Assembly (NCBI GenBank): GCA_964529265.1
Contig: CAZGVW010000093.1
Coordinates: 1-56,549 of the forward strand
Source of the DNA: CAZGVW01 sp964529265
GTDB lineage: Bacteria; Planctomycetota; Phycisphaerae; Phycisphaerales; UBA1924
Length of the DNA: 56,549 bases
Direction: 5' to 3'
Every line of letters starts with the position of its first letter. Within the stretch, counting starts at the first letter, position 1. Both the position numbers and the translations under genes were made by a program. The notes under the pieces were generated by a model. The model had not been told where the DNA came from. It worked only from the letters and a program-made list of their open reading frames with translations, and did no database searches. Shown piece by piece: positions 37,940-46,555 of the stretch.

Positions 37940-38641
37940 ATGGGACAGAAGACCAATCCTTTCGGCTTCCGCGTCGGCATCACCGAGGCGCACAAGAGCC
38001 GGTGGTATGCCCCCAAGGCGCTCTATGGAGAGTTGCTCGTCGAGGACTACCGGATTCGGGAGTTCGTGGACAAGCGGCTGAACCGGACGCCGCCCTTCGC
38101 CGCGGTGAGCGATATTCACATTGAGCGCACGCGCGAGGAACTGAAGGTCATCGTCAAGACCGCCCGTCCCGGCCTGGTCATCGGGCCCAAGGGCGCCGAG
38201 GTGGACAAGCTGACCGAGGAGCTGCAGTACCTGACGGGGCGCAAGGTGTCGATCGGCATCCTGGAGATCAAGAATCCGGATACGAACGCGCAGCTGGTGG
38301 CCGAGGGTGTGGCGGAGCAGCTGAAGAAGCGGGCCTCGTTCCGCCGCGTCGTGAAGCAGCGGGCGGAGGCGGCGATGCAGAACGGCGCCAAGGGCGTGCG
38401 GATCCTGATTGCGGGCCGGCTGGGCGGCGCGGAAATGAGCCGCACGCTGGATACGCGCCTGGGCTCGCTCCCGCTCTCGACGCTGCAGGCGAACATCGAT
38501 TACGGCTTCGCGAAGTCGATCACGACGTACGGTGTGATCGGCGTGAAGGTGTGGGTGTGCAAGGGGATGTACGCCCAGGGCGAGGATGAGAACGAGAGCA
38601 ACGCCGCGGGCGCGCGGGCGCGGGCGCGCGGGCGCCGGTGA
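37940..38641 (+). CDS. rpsC: 30S ribosomal protein S3
   Basis: uS3 of 233 residues with the KH-type domain (ELKVIVKTARPGLVIGPKGAEVDKLTEEL) and the C-terminal domain (GVRILIAGRLGGAEMSR, IDYGFAKSITTYGVIGVKVWV). It forms part of the mRNA entry channel. Its ATG abuts the rplV stop. A short Ala/Arg-rich tail follows the last strand. Confidence 0.97.
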   Translation: MGQKTNPFGFRVGITEAHKSRWYAPKALYGELLVEDYRIREFVDKRLNRTPPFAAVSDIHIERTREELKVIVKTARPGLVIGPKGAEVDKLTEELQYLTGRKVSIGILEIKNPDTNAQLVAEGVAEQLKKRASFRRVVKQRAEAAMQNGAKGVRILIAGRLGGAEMSRTLDTRLGSLPLSTLQANIDYGFAKSITTYGVIGVKVWVCKGMYAQGEDENESNAAGARARARGRR

Positions 38642-38696
38642 GCGACGGGGCGCAGGAACGACGGATCACGAGGTTGTCGCGAATCGAGGCTGACCC

Positions 38697-39116
38697 ATGG
38701 CGATGATGCCCAAGCGAGTGAAGTTCCGGAAGGAGATGCGGCGCGTGCGCGACCGCAAGGCGACGAAGGGAAACTACGTCGCCTTCGGCGACTACGGGCT
38801 TCAGGCGCTGGACCGCGCCTGGGTGAGCGCGCGGCAGATCGAGGCGGGCCGCATCGCCGCCCAGCACTTCCTGAAGCGCGAAGGAAAGGTTTATATCCGC
38901 GTGTTCCCGGACAAGCCCATCTCCAAGAAGCCGCTGGAGACGCGCATGGGCAAGGGCAAGGCGGAGGTGGAGTACTGGGCTGCGCGCGTCAAGGCCGGCA
39001 CCGTGCTCTTCGAGATCGGCGGCGTCCCGGAGCAGACGGCCAAGCGGGCCCTGGTGCGCGTGGCCATGAAGATGCCCATCCGAACAAGGTTCATCCAGAG
39101 GCGGGTCTCGGTCTGA
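38697..39116 (+). CDS. rplP: 50S ribosomal protein L16
   Basis: uL16 of 139 residues (MPKRVKFRKEMRRVRDRKATKGNYVAFGDYGLQALDRAWVSARQIEAGR ... KPLETRMGKGKAEVEYWAARVKAG). It contacts the A-site tRNA elbow and is full length. The first residues are MAMMPKR, slightly longer than the usual MLMPKR. Confidence 0.97.
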   Translation: MAMMPKRVKFRKEMRRVRDRKATKGNYVAFGDYGLQALDRAWVSARQIEAGRIAAQHFLKREGKVYIRVFPDKPISKKPLETRMGKGKAEVEYWAARVKAGTVLFEIGGVPEQTAKRALVRVAMKMPIRTRFIQRRVSV

Positions 39117-39144
39117 CCCCCGGGACCCCACGAGGCAGCAAGGA

Positions 39145-39369
39145 ATGAAGGCAGTCGAAGTCCACAAGTTGAATGACGAGGAGATCGGCGTCGAGCTGAA
39201 GCGGCTTTCGCGCCGTCTCTTCGACCTGCGCACGCAGGCCGTCACGGAGAAGATCGAAGACGTGAGCCAGTTCAAGAAGATCCGGCGCGACGTGGCCCGC
39301 CTGAAGACGGAGCGCGCTGCGAGGCTCGTCCGGACCGAGCGCGGGGCGCAGGAAGGCAGGTCGGCGTGA
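39145..39369 (+). CDS. rpmC: 50S ribosomal protein L29
   Basis: uL29 of 74 residues: two helices with DEEIGVELKRLSRRLFDLRTQA and KKIRRDVARLKTERAAR. AAGGA precedes the ATG. The stop overlaps the rpsQ start (TGATG, 39367-39371). Confidence 0.95.
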   Translation: MKAVEVHKLNDEEIGVELKRLSRRLFDLRTQAVTEKIEDVSQFKKIRRDVARLKTERAARLVRTERGAQEGRSA

Positions 39370-39656
39370 TGGCCGTGAAGACGCAGTCAGAGCCCGCGGT
39401 GGTCGAGGCGAAGGGCGCCCAGATCGGCGTCGTCGAGTCGGACAAGTGCGACAAGACGCGCAAGGTCGTGGTGAACTACCTGGCCAAGCACCCCAAGTAC
39501 GGCAAGTACGTGCGGAAGCGCACCGTGCTCCACGTGCACGACGAAACGAACGATTCCAGGCAGGGCGATCGCGTGGAGGTCGCCCCATGCCGGCCGATGA
39601 GCCGCACGAAGCGATGGCGCCTCGTGCGCGTCGTCGAGCGGGCGGTCACCGAGTGA
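39369..39656 (+). CDS. rpsQ: 30S ribosomal protein S17
   Basis: uS17 of 95 residues; OB-fold with QIGVVESDKCDKTRKVVVNYLAKHPKYGKYVRKRTVLHVHDETN and GDRVEVAPCRPMSRTKRWRLVRVVE. ATG 39369 overlaps the rpmC stop, so translation is probably coupled. A short 15-residue N-terminal extension precedes the family core. Confidence 0.96.
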   Translation: MAVKTQSEPAVVEAKGAQIGVVESDKCDKTRKVVVNYLAKHPKYGKYVRKRTVLHVHDETNDSRQGDRVEVAPCRPMSRTKRWRLVRVVERAVTE

Positions 39657-39672
39657 GCGGGAGCGCGCAGCG

Positions 39673-40059
39673 ATGATCCAGCAGGAAACAAGGTGCGAAG
39701 TCGCCGACAACTCCGGCGCCAAGATCGCCTACGTCATCCGGGTGCTCGGCGGCTCCACCGGGAAGGGCAAGTTCACGCGCCGCACGGCGGGCGTGGGCGA
39801 CAAGGTGGTGTGCTCGGTGAAGAAGGCGCTGCCCGGCTCCGACATCAAGGCCGGCGACAAGGTGAAGGCCGTGGTGGTGCGCACCAAGTACCCCACGAAG
39901 CGGCCGGACGGCTCGAGCGTGCGGTTCGATTCCAACGCGGTGGTGCTCATCGCCGAGGACGGCAACCCGCGCGGCACGCGCATCTTCGGCGCCGTGGCCC
40001 GCGAACTGCGCGACATGAACTACATGAAGATCGTCTCCCTTGCTTCGGAGGTGGTGTGA
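39673..40059 (+). CDS. rplN: 50S ribosomal protein L14
   Basis: uL14 of 128 residues (MIQQETRCEVADNSGAKIAYVIRVLGG...GDKVKAVVVRTKYPTKRPDGSSVRFDSNAVVLI...RGTRIFGAVARELRDMNYMKIVSLASEVV). Full length; it forms an intersubunit bridge and the RsfS binding site. Start 16 bp after rpsQ. Confidence 0.97.
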   Translation: MIQQETRCEVADNSGAKIAYVIRVLGGSTGKGKFTRRTAGVGDKVVCSVKKALPGSDIKAGDKVKAVVVRTKYPTKRPDGSSVRFDSNAVVLIAEDGNPRGTRIFGAVARELRDMNYMKIVSLASEVV

Positions 40060-40060
40060 C

Positions 40061-40510
40061 ATGCCCAGACACATCCGCAAGGGCGACACCGTGATGGTCA
40101 CCGCCGGCGACCACAAAGGCCGCACGGGCGTGATCACGCGCGTGATCACCAAGACCGACCGCGTCGTCGTGCAGGGCGTCAACGTCCGCACGAGGCACAT
40201 GAAGCCGACGCGGCTCAACCCGAATGGCGGCATCATCTCGCGCGAGGCGGCGATCCACATCTCGAACGTGAGCCCGGTCGTGGACGGCAAGCCGTCGCGG
40301 GTCAGGTTCCAGATGAAGGGTGATGGCTCGAAGGTTCGCGTCGCCGCCCGCGGCGGGACGGAGCTGGGTGTCATCCACAGCCCTCGCGGCGGCAAGAGCG
40401 GCAGCGCCAAGAGCGCGGAGCCGAAGCCCGCCGCCGCGTCAAAGAAGAAGACCACGAAGAAGACGTCAAAGAAGAAGACGGCGTCACGCAGCAAGAAGAG
40501 TGAGTCCTGA
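40061..40510 (+). CDS. rplX: 50S ribosomal protein L24 with Lys-rich tail
   Basis: uL24 of 149 residues. The KOW-type core is MPRHIRKGDTVMVTAGDHKGRTGVITRVI ... NVRTRHMKPTRLNPNGGIISREAAIHISNVSPV. A C-terminal extension (about 108-149) of Lys/Ser/Ala repeats (KKKTTKKTSKKKT) makes it about 40 residues longer than usual. ATG 40061 lies just after the rplN stop. The tail is probably disordered and contacts rRNA or the surface. Confidence 0.94.
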   Translation: MPRHIRKGDTVMVTAGDHKGRTGVITRVITKTDRVVVQGVNVRTRHMKPTRLNPNGGIISREAAIHISNVSPVVDGKPSRVRFQMKGDGSKVRVAARGGTELGVIHSPRGGKSGSAKSAEPKPAAASKKKTTKKTSKKKTASRSKKSES

Positions 40511-40512
40511 TC

Positions 40513-41160
40513 ATGGCCAAGGAACAGAAACAGGGTGGAAAGGGCAAGGGGGGCGCTCCCGCGGCGGACGAGGGCCGCGCTTCCGGTCCCAAGACTCCCC
40601 CGCGGCTCAGAATCCACGCCGAGCAGACCGTCGGACCCGCCATCGCCGAGCGCTTCGGCCGCAAGAACCCCATGAGCCGGCCGCGGCTCGAGAAGATCGT
40701 GATCAACGTGAACATGGGCCGCTATCTGGAGGGGAACAAGATCCCCGCCAACGTGAAGGACACGGTCCTGTCCACGATCGCGACGATCACCGGTCAGAAG
40801 CCCGTGGTGGTCAAGGCCCGGAAATCGGTCTCGAACTTCAAGGTGCGCGAGGGCGCCGAGACGGCCGCGTTCGTCACGCTTCGCCGCGAGCGCATGTGGC
40901 ACTTCCTGGATCGCCTCATCAACCTCGCCACGCCCCGCATCAAGGACTTCCGCGGGCTTCCCGTGAAATCGTTCGACAAGGACGGGAACTACGCGATGGG
41001 CCTGAGCGAGCAGGGCGTGTTCCCCGAGATCGACATGGCGAGCGCCACGTTCTCGCACGGAATGAACATCAATCTCGTGTTCCGCAACTCGAACCCTGAA
41101 CTCAGCCGCTTCTATCTGGAAGAACTGGGCATGCCGTTCCGCAAGCCGGAGAAGAACTGA
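40513..41160 (+). CDS. rplE: 50S ribosomal protein L5
   Basis: uL5 of 215 residues. A ~35-residue Gly/Lys/Ala-rich N-terminal extension precedes the core (AIAERFGRKNPMSRPRLEKIVINVNMGRYLEGNK ... VSNFKVREGAETAAFVTLRRERMWHFLDRLINLATPRIKDFRGL ... YAMGLSEQGVFPEIDM). It binds 5S rRNA and P-site tRNA. Starts two bases after the rplX stop. Confidence 0.96.
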   Translation: MAKEQKQGGKGKGGAPAADEGRASGPKTPPRLRIHAEQTVGPAIAERFGRKNPMSRPRLEKIVINVNMGRYLEGNKIPANVKDTVLSTIATITGQKPVVVKARKSVSNFKVREGAETAAFVTLRRERMWHFLDRLINLATPRIKDFRGLPVKSFDKDGNYAMGLSEQGVFPEIDMASATFSHGMNINLVFRNSNPELSRFYLEELGMPFRKPEKN

Positions 41161-41162
41161 AC

Positions 41163-41348
41163 ATGACCACCAAAGCACAAGTCGCGCGAGCCAAGAGGAC
41201 GCCGAAGTTCAGCACGCGGCGGGTGAACCGGTGCCAGATCACCGGCCGCGCCCGCGGCTATTACCGCAAGTTCCGCGTGAGCCGCATCATGCTCCGGGAA
41301 CTGGCTCTGCAGGGGAAGATCCCCGGGATGAGGAAAGCCTCCTGGTGA
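41163..41348 (+). CDS. rpsN: 30S ribosomal protein S14, short form without zinc cysteines
   Basis: uS14 of 61 residues, the length of the zinc-binding short form, ending GKIPGMRKASW. The four zinc cysteines (CxxC...CxxC) are not kept: only the first remains (RCQITGR), and the later pair is replaced (VSRIMLREL instead of the usual xCRxCFREL). It is therefore a short zinc-independent S14. Two bases separate it from rplE. Confidence 0.95.
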   Translation: MTTKAQVARAKRTPKFSTRRVNRCQITGRARGYYRKFRVSRIMLRELALQGKIPGMRKASW

Positions 41349-41408
41349 ACGCCGGGGCGGCTCGCACGCACTCAAGACACACGAACACGCATCACGCCGG
41401 ACACCCAC

Positions 41409-41807
41409 ATGGCAATCAGCGACCCCATCGCAGACATGCTCACCCGAATCCGCAACGCAGCGCGGAACCGGGCGAAGACCGTCAACTGCCTGAACAGCAA
41501 GGTCTGCCGCGGCATCGCGGAGGTCCTGCACCAGGAAGGCTACATCTCGGGCTACGACGTCATCGACGACGGCCTGCAGGGCAAGATCCGCGTGCGGCTC
41601 AAGTACGGCCCGCGCGGCGAGGTCCTGATCAACAGCCTGCGGCGCGAATCCAAGCCGGGCTGCCGGGTGTACCGCGGCGTCGAGGATCTGCCCCGTCCGC
41701 GTCAGGGCCTGGGCATCTGCGTTGTCTCAACGTCCCAGGGCGTCATGTCCGACCGCCGCTGCCGCACCGAGCGGGTAGGCGGCGAACTGCTCTGCACCGT
41801 CGAGTGA
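41409..41807 (+). CDS. rpsH: 30S ribosomal protein S8
   Basis: uS8 of 132 residues (ISDPIADMLTRIRNAARNRAKTVNCLNSKVCRGIAEVLHQEGYISGY ... RVYRGVEDLPRPRQGLGICVVSTSQGVMSDRRCRTERVGGELLCTVE). It binds the central domain of 16S rRNA; in E. coli it represses the spc operon. The usual length is kept. Confidence 0.97.
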   Translation: MAISDPIADMLTRIRNAARNRAKTVNCLNSKVCRGIAEVLHQEGYISGYDVIDDGLQGKIRVRLKYGPRGEVLINSLRRESKPGCRVYRGVEDLPRPRQGLGICVVSTSQGVMSDRRCRTERVGGELLCTVE

Positions 41808-41825
41808 TCGGCCGGAGTTTCGACC

Positions 41826-42377
41826 ATGTCACGAATCGGCAAAAAACCAGTCGAGATCCCGAGCGGCGTCAAGGTCTCCATCAAGGACCGCATCGTCACC
41901 GTGGAGACTTCGTCCAAGAAGCTCTCGATGACGCACCGTCCCGAGGTGGCCGTCGCGTGGGATGAGACCGAGAAGAAGATCAACGTCTCGATCGACGAGA
42001 AGAACCTCGAGAACAAGGCCGTTCGCGCCTACTGGGGCATGACGCGCGCCCTCATCCAGAACATGGTGCATGGCGTGACGAAGGGCTACGAGAAGCGCCT
42101 CCAGGTGGTCGGCGTGGGCTGGTCGGCGGCGCTCAAGGGGCCGGCGGTCGAACTCAAGCTCGGGTTTGCGAGCCCCGTCACGGTCCCCATCCCGCCGGGC
42201 GTCGAGGTTCAGATCGAGAAAGAGAACATCACGATCAAGGGCGCCGACAGGCAGGCCGTGGGACAGCTGGCGGCCGATATCCGCGCCCGCCGCAAGCCCG
42301 AGCCCTACAACGGCAAGGGCATCAAGTACATCGACGAGGTCATCCGCCGCAAGCAGGGCAAGGTCTTCGGATCCTGA
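41826..42377 (+). CDS. rplF: 50S ribosomal protein L6
   Basis: uL6 of 183 residues with two repeated domains (MSRIGKKPVEIPSGVKVSI; MTRALIQNMVHGVTKGYEKRLQVVGVGWSAALKG; ITIKGADRQAVGQLAADIRARRKPEPYNGKGIKY). It sits near the sarcin-ricin loop. Full length. Confidence 0.97.
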   Translation: MSRIGKKPVEIPSGVKVSIKDRIVTVETSSKKLSMTHRPEVAVAWDETEKKINVSIDEKNLENKAVRAYWGMTRALIQNMVHGVTKGYEKRLQVVGVGWSAALKGPAVELKLGFASPVTVPIPPGVEVQIEKENITIKGADRQAVGQLAADIRARRKPEPYNGKGIKYIDEVIRRKQGKVFGS

Positions 42378-42421
42378 CACATCTTCGCGGGCGTCGCCCG
42401 CGCTTTCTCCAGGGCATCACT

Positions 42422-42790
42422 ATGGACAGGCAGAAGCACAAGACAGTTCGAAGGCAGCGGCGGCGCCACGGCATCCGCAAGCGCGTTGTGGGCACGCCGG
42501 ATCGCCCCCGGCTCGCCGTCTTTCGATCGCTCAATCACATTTATGCGCAGATCATCGACGATCTCCGCGGGCATACACTGGCCAGCGCCTCCACGCGCGA
42601 CAAGTCGGTTTCCGTGGAGGGCGGCAAGTGCGGCAACTCCGCCGCGGCCGCGGTCGTCGGGCGCTCGCTCGCGGAGAAGGCCAAGGCCGCGGGCGTCACC
42701 GAGGTGGTCTTCGACCGGGCCGGGTTCCGGTACCAGGGCCGCATCAAGTCGCTCGCCGACGCCGCGCGCAAGGCCGGACTGAAGTTCTGA
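42422..42790 (+). CDS. rplR: 50S ribosomal protein L18
   Basis: uL18 of 122 residues (basic N-terminus RQRRRHGIRKRVVGTPDRPRLAVFRSLNHIYAQIIDDLRGHTLASAST, C-terminal VVGRSLAEKAKAAGVTEVVFDRAGFRYQGRIKSLADAARKAGL). It binds 5S rRNA. Normal length. Confidence 0.97.
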   Translation: MDRQKHKTVRRQRRRHGIRKRVVGTPDRPRLAVFRSLNHIYAQIIDDLRGHTLASASTRDKSVSVEGGKCGNSAAAAVVGRSLAEKAKAAGVTEVVFDRAGFRYQGRIKSLADAARKAGLKF

Positions 42791-42836
42791 TCCCCAATCA
42801 CCCTTTTCCCTCCGAATCTCTCTCAGGCTGAACGCC

Positions 42837-43556
42837 ATGGCTGAACTCCTCGACGAAGCAAGTTCTCTTGAAAGCACGACTGTCGCCGTGTCGCGCACAT
42901 CCGCGACGATCAAGGGCGGCAGGCGATTCAGTTTCAACGCGCTGGTGGTCGTGGGCGACCGCCGCGGAAGCGTCGGCCTCGGCTACGGCAAGGCCAACGA
43001 AGTTCCGCCGGCGATCGAGAAGGCCCAGAAGGATGCGCGCAAGAACATGAAGCGCGTGCCCCTGCTCGGCGCCACGCTGCCGCACGAGGTGGCGGGCCGC
43101 TTCGGCGGCTCGACGGTGCGCCTCATTCCGGCGGCGCCCGGAACCGGCGTCGTCGCCGGCGCTTCGGTGCGGGCCGTGCTCGAGATGGCCGGCATCACCG
43201 ATTGCCTCACCAAATGCTACGGCTCGACCAACCAGCAGAACGTCGTCAAAGCCGCCATGGCGGGGCTCCTCAACCTTCAGCAGAAGGAACTCATCGCCGA
43301 ACTCCGCGGTGTGACGATCGACCAGACAACCGTTGAGCGCGCCCTGGAGCGCAGCGCCGCGTTCTTCCGCGCCAAGCCCACCACCGAGCGCAAGATGAAG
43401 GGCCCCACCAACGTCGTCGGCCAGGACCGCAAGGGCGGGCGCGGCGGTGGCGGCGGCCGAGGCGGACGCTCCCGCCGCGGGCCAAGCGGTGGCCAGGATT
43501 CGGGCGGCCCGCCGGCGGAGAGCGCGCCGGCCTCGGAGTCCGGATCCCCCTCCTGA
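42837..43556 (+). CDS. rpsE: 30S ribosomal protein S5 with Gly/Arg/Ser-rich tail
   Basis: uS5 of 239 residues. The double-stranded-RNA-binding and S5-C domains are present (TSATIKGGRRFSFNALVVVGDRRGSVGLGYGKANEVPPAIEKAQKDARKNM; PGTGVVAGASVRAVLEMAGI; KCYGSTNQQNVVKAAMAGL). The C-terminal ~55 residues are Gly-, Arg- and Ser-rich (GGRGGGGGRGGRSRRGPSGG), absent from most S5 proteins. Next in most spc operons would be rpmD; here rplO follows directly. Confidence 0.95.
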   Translation: MAELLDEASSLESTTVAVSRTSATIKGGRRFSFNALVVVGDRRGSVGLGYGKANEVPPAIEKAQKDARKNMKRVPLLGATLPHEVAGRFGGSTVRLIPAAPGTGVVAGASVRAVLEMAGITDCLTKCYGSTNQQNVVKAAMAGLLNLQQKELIAELRGVTIDQTTVERALERSAAFFRAKPTTERKMKGPTNVVGQDRKGGRGGGGGRGGRSRRGPSGGQDSGGPPAESAPASESGSPS

Positions 43557-43607
43557 TCGCCAGGTTCGGCGCAGAGACCAAACAAGCCTGACGCGAGATC
43601 GAACGCC

Positions 43608-44207
43608 ATGATGATCCATGAAGTGACACCAAAGGTCGGGAAGTACAAGGCGCGCAAGCGCATCGGCCGCGGCGAGAGCAGCGGCCACGGCAAAACCTCC
43701 GGCCGCGGGCACAAGGGCGCCGGCAGCCGCTCCGGCTGGCGCGCGAAGGCAGCCTTCGAAGGCGGCCAGATGCCCTATTTCCGCCGCATTCCCAAGCGCG
43801 GCTTCAACAACGCGAACTTCACCACGGAGTTCTGGATCGTCAACCTCTGCGATATCGTCGCGCACCCTGAGTTCCGCAAGGGCGGCGAGGTCACGGCCGA
43901 GCGCCTCGTCGCGGCGGGCCTCATCCGCGACACCAAGCGCCCGCTCAAGGTGCTGGGCGACCTGGGCAAGGATGGGCGGCTCGGCGTGGCGCTCAAGATC
44001 ACGGCCGATCGCGTCACGGAATCGGTCCGTCGCGCCGTCACGGAAGCGGGGGGCTCGATCCAGGAGAAGGGCACGCGGCGGGATCGCGTCCGCGGCATCG
44101 ACCGCAACAGCGACGATCGCGCCCCGAAGAACCTCACGAAGAAACTGCACCGCGGCGGCAAGAAGAAGGGCAAGTCGGAAAAGACTGAAGAAGCGGCCGC
44201 CGAGTAA
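43608..44207 (+). CDS. rplO: 50S ribosomal protein L15
   Basis: uL15 of 199 residues (about 50 more than usual). The core shows RKRIGRGESSGHGKTSGRGHKGAGSRSG and FEGGQMPYFRRIPKRGFNN; the C-terminal third is rich in Lys, Arg and Glu. The start is ATG 43608 or the next ATG 43611. rpmD (L30) is absent between rpsE and this gene. Confidence 0.95.
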   Translation: MMIHEVTPKVGKYKARKRIGRGESSGHGKTSGRGHKGAGSRSGWRAKAAFEGGQMPYFRRIPKRGFNNANFTTEFWIVNLCDIVAHPEFRKGGEVTAERLVAAGLIRDTKRPLKVLGDLGKDGRLGVALKITADRVTESVRRAVTEAGGSIQEKGTRRDRVRGIDRNSDDRAPKNLTKKLHRGGKKKGKSEKTEEAAAE

Positions 44208-44226
44208 CCCTGCACATCCGGATCAC

Positions 44227-45660
44227 ATGCTTCAAGCCATCCTGAACATCTTCAAGATCCCCGAGCTCCGCAACAAGGTGCTCTTCACGCTGGCGATGCT
44301 GGCGGTGTATCGCATCGGGTTCTGGATTCCCATTCCGGGAATCGATCAGACGATGATGAAGGAGGCGATGGAGACCCAGCTCGCTCAGGGCACCGCCGCG
44401 GGCCGCATGATGCAGTTCGTCGGCATCTTTTCCGGCGGGTCATTCGGCCAGTCCACGATCTTCGGCCTGGGCATCATGCCCTACATCTCCGCGGCGATCA
44501 TTTTCCAGATCCTGGCGAGCGTCTCCGACCGCTTGAAGAAGATTCAGCAGGAAGGCCCGACCGGCCGCATGAAGATCATGGAGTGGACGCGCTACGCCAC
44601 GATCGGCCTGTGCGTCATTCAGGCGGCGGGGTGGCTGTCGTACATCAAGGCGCAGAACCTCGTCTACGCCAACTGGGCCGGAAACCCGATCTGGTGGCTC
44701 ATGGCCCTCACGGCCATGACTGCGGGCACCGTCTTCCTGATGTGGCTCGGTGAGCAGATCGACAAGTACGGCATCGGCAACGGCGTTTCACTCATCATCA
44801 CGGCGGGAATCCTGGCGCAGATGCCCGGCGCCGTGCTGTGGGTGATCCAGAACTCGCCCATCGGTCAGATCTCATGGATCGGCTCCGCGCTCGGCATACA
44901 GCGCATCCAGGGCGACACCACGATGTCGTGGATGGGCGTGATCTTCCTCCTCGCATCGTTCGTCTTTGTCGTCGCGGGCGCGATCATCATCACGGTGGCC
45001 CAGCGGCGGATTCCCGTGCAGCAGGCCAAGCACACGCGCGGCCGGCGCGTCTTCGGCGGTCAGCGCGCCTACCTCCCGCTGCGGGTGAACCACGGCGGCG
45101 TCATGCCGATCATCTTCGCTTCGTCGCTCATGATCTTCCCGTCGGTGGCCTTCGGCTACATGGCCTCCGCCGCGACGAACTCGCCCGCCTGGTACCAGGG
45201 GCTCACGCGCTTCCTCAACGATTCGTTCCAGATGGGCGCTTACCCCTACGAGATCCTCTACATCGCCATGATCTTCTTCTTCTCCTACTTCTGGACCACG
45301 ATCCAGTTCAATCCGGAGGAGATGTCGAAGCAGCTGCGCGACCACGGCTCGTTCATTCCCGGCCTGCGCCCCGGTCCACGCACGGCCGAATACCTCGAAA
45401 CGGTCATGGAGCGCATCACGTACGTCGGCGCCGCGTTCCTCGCGGTGATCGCCGTGATCCCCACGCTCGTTTCGACCTCGATGAACGTGCCCATGTTCGT
45501 GGCGGCGTTCCTCGGTGGCACAGGCCTGCTCATCGTGGTCTCGGTGGGGCTGGATTTCATCCAGCGCGTCGAGGCGAACCTCCTCATGCGCAACTACGCG
45601 GGCTTCCTCGGCGGCAACGACCGCGGCCAGGGCCCCCGCATCCGCGGGCCGAGATCATGA
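44227..45660 (+). CDS. secY: Preprotein translocase subunit SecY
   Basis: The 477-residue channel subunit of the Sec translocon has the ten transmembrane segments. Hallmarks: IPELRNKVLFTLAMLAVYRIGFWIPIPGI (TM1), GLGIMPYISAAIIFQIL (plug/TM2 region), WLGEQIDKYGIGNGVSLIITAGI, RRVFGGQRAYLPLRVNHGGVMPIIFASSLMIFP and MSKQLRDHGSFIPGLRPGPRTAEYL. The longer open frame upstream overlaps rplO and is not used. ATG 44227; the stop overlaps the map start (ATGA). Confidence 0.97.
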   Translation: MLQAILNIFKIPELRNKVLFTLAMLAVYRIGFWIPIPGIDQTMMKEAMETQLAQGTAAGRMMQFVGIFSGGSFGQSTIFGLGIMPYISAAIIFQILASVSDRLKKIQQEGPTGRMKIMEWTRYATIGLCVIQAAGWLSYIKAQNLVYANWAGNPIWWLMALTAMTAGTVFLMWLGEQIDKYGIGNGVSLIITAGILAQMPGAVLWVIQNSPIGQISWIGSALGIQRIQGDTTMSWMGVIFLLASFVFVVAGAIIITVAQRRIPVQQAKHTRGRRVFGGQRAYLPLRVNHGGVMPIIFASSLMIFPSVAFGYMASAATNSPAWYQGLTRFLNDSFQMGAYPYEILYIAMIFFFSYFWTTIQFNPEEMSKQLRDHGSFIPGLRPGPRTAEYLETVMERITYVGAAFLAVIAVIPTLVSTSMNVPMFVAAFLGGTGLLIVVSVGLDFIQRVEANLLMRNYAGFLGGNDRGQGPRIRGPRS

Positions 45661-46520
45661 GGCTCTGCCTGGCCGAGTCTGGTTGCAGCGTCCCGCCCGG
45701 AGAGCCGGTCCTGCGCAGCCCGCGGGAGATCGCCGGCCTGCGCGAGGCCGGCCTCAAGGCCGCTCGCGCCCTGGCGGAAGCGGTGGCCGCCTGCCGCCCC
45801 GGCGTCGCCACGGCAGCCATTGAATCCGTCGCAAACGCGGCGATTCGCGCCCAGGGCGCGTCGCCCGCCCTCCAGGGCCTCCAGTTCGGCGCCCAACAGC
45901 GGCCATTCCCGTGCGCCTGCTGCGTCAGCGTCAATGAGGAAGCCCTCCACACCCTGCCGGGGCCCCGCAGGCTCCGGGCTGGCGATCTGGTCACCATCGA
46001 TCTCGCCCTCCGCACCGCCGCGGGCTGGTGCACGGATGTGGCGACCTCCGTGGTCGTCGGAAGCGAACCCCTTCTCGGGGAAGCAGATGGGGCTCGCCGC
46101 CTCGTCGCCGCAACCCGCCGCGCCTTGGCCGCCGCGGCGGATATCATGCGGCCCGGCGTCGCCTGGTCGCGGGTGGTGGAGGAGATTGAAGCGGTCGCCT
46201 GGGACGAGGGCTTCGGCGTCGTGGCCGACTATGTGGGCCATGGCGTCGGGCGCGACGTCCACGAGCCGCCGATTGCCCCCGCGGCCCACGAACGAAGGGG
46301 GGCGCCCCTCGCCGAGGACTTCATCCTGCAGGCGGGGATGGTGATTGCGGTCGAGCCTGTTCTGACGCTCTCTCCCGACGGCGAGCGGGGAGGGCGAACC
46401 GCGACGAGGACTCTTGACGACGGGTGGACCGTCGTCACGGCCGATCGGTCGCTGGCGTGCCACGAGGAGCACACCATCGCCGTGACCGAAGCCGGCCCCG
46501 TGACGCTGACGGCGGAGTAG
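45657..46520 (+). CDS. map: Methionine aminopeptidase, type I
   Basis: The 287-residue enzyme removes initiator methionine from nascent proteins. The five metal ligands can be placed: two Asp (LVTIDLALR and WCTDVATSVVVG), His in GHGVGRDVHEPP, Glu in IAVEPVL and Glu in CHEEHTIAVTE. AACVNxxLxH-type substrate region appears as CCVSVNEEALHTLPG. ATG 45657 overlaps the secY stop by four bases. adk, which usually stands between secY and map, is missing here. Confidence 0.94.
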   Translation: MRLCLAESGCSVPPGEPVLRSPREIAGLREAGLKAARALAEAVAACRPGVATAAIESVANAAIRAQGASPALQGLQFGAQQRPFPCACCVSVNEEALHTLPGPRRLRAGDLVTIDLALRTAAGWCTDVATSVVVGSEPLLGEADGARRLVAATRRALAAAADIMRPGVAWSRVVEEIEAVAWDEGFGVVADYVGHGVGRDVHEPPIAPAAHERRGAPLAEDFILQAGMVIAVEPVLTLSPDGERGGRTATRTLDDGWTVVTADRSLACHEEHTIAVTEAGPVTLTAE

Positions 46521-46555
46521 CCGTCACCGGAAGCGGGAAACGAACGAAGGAACGT

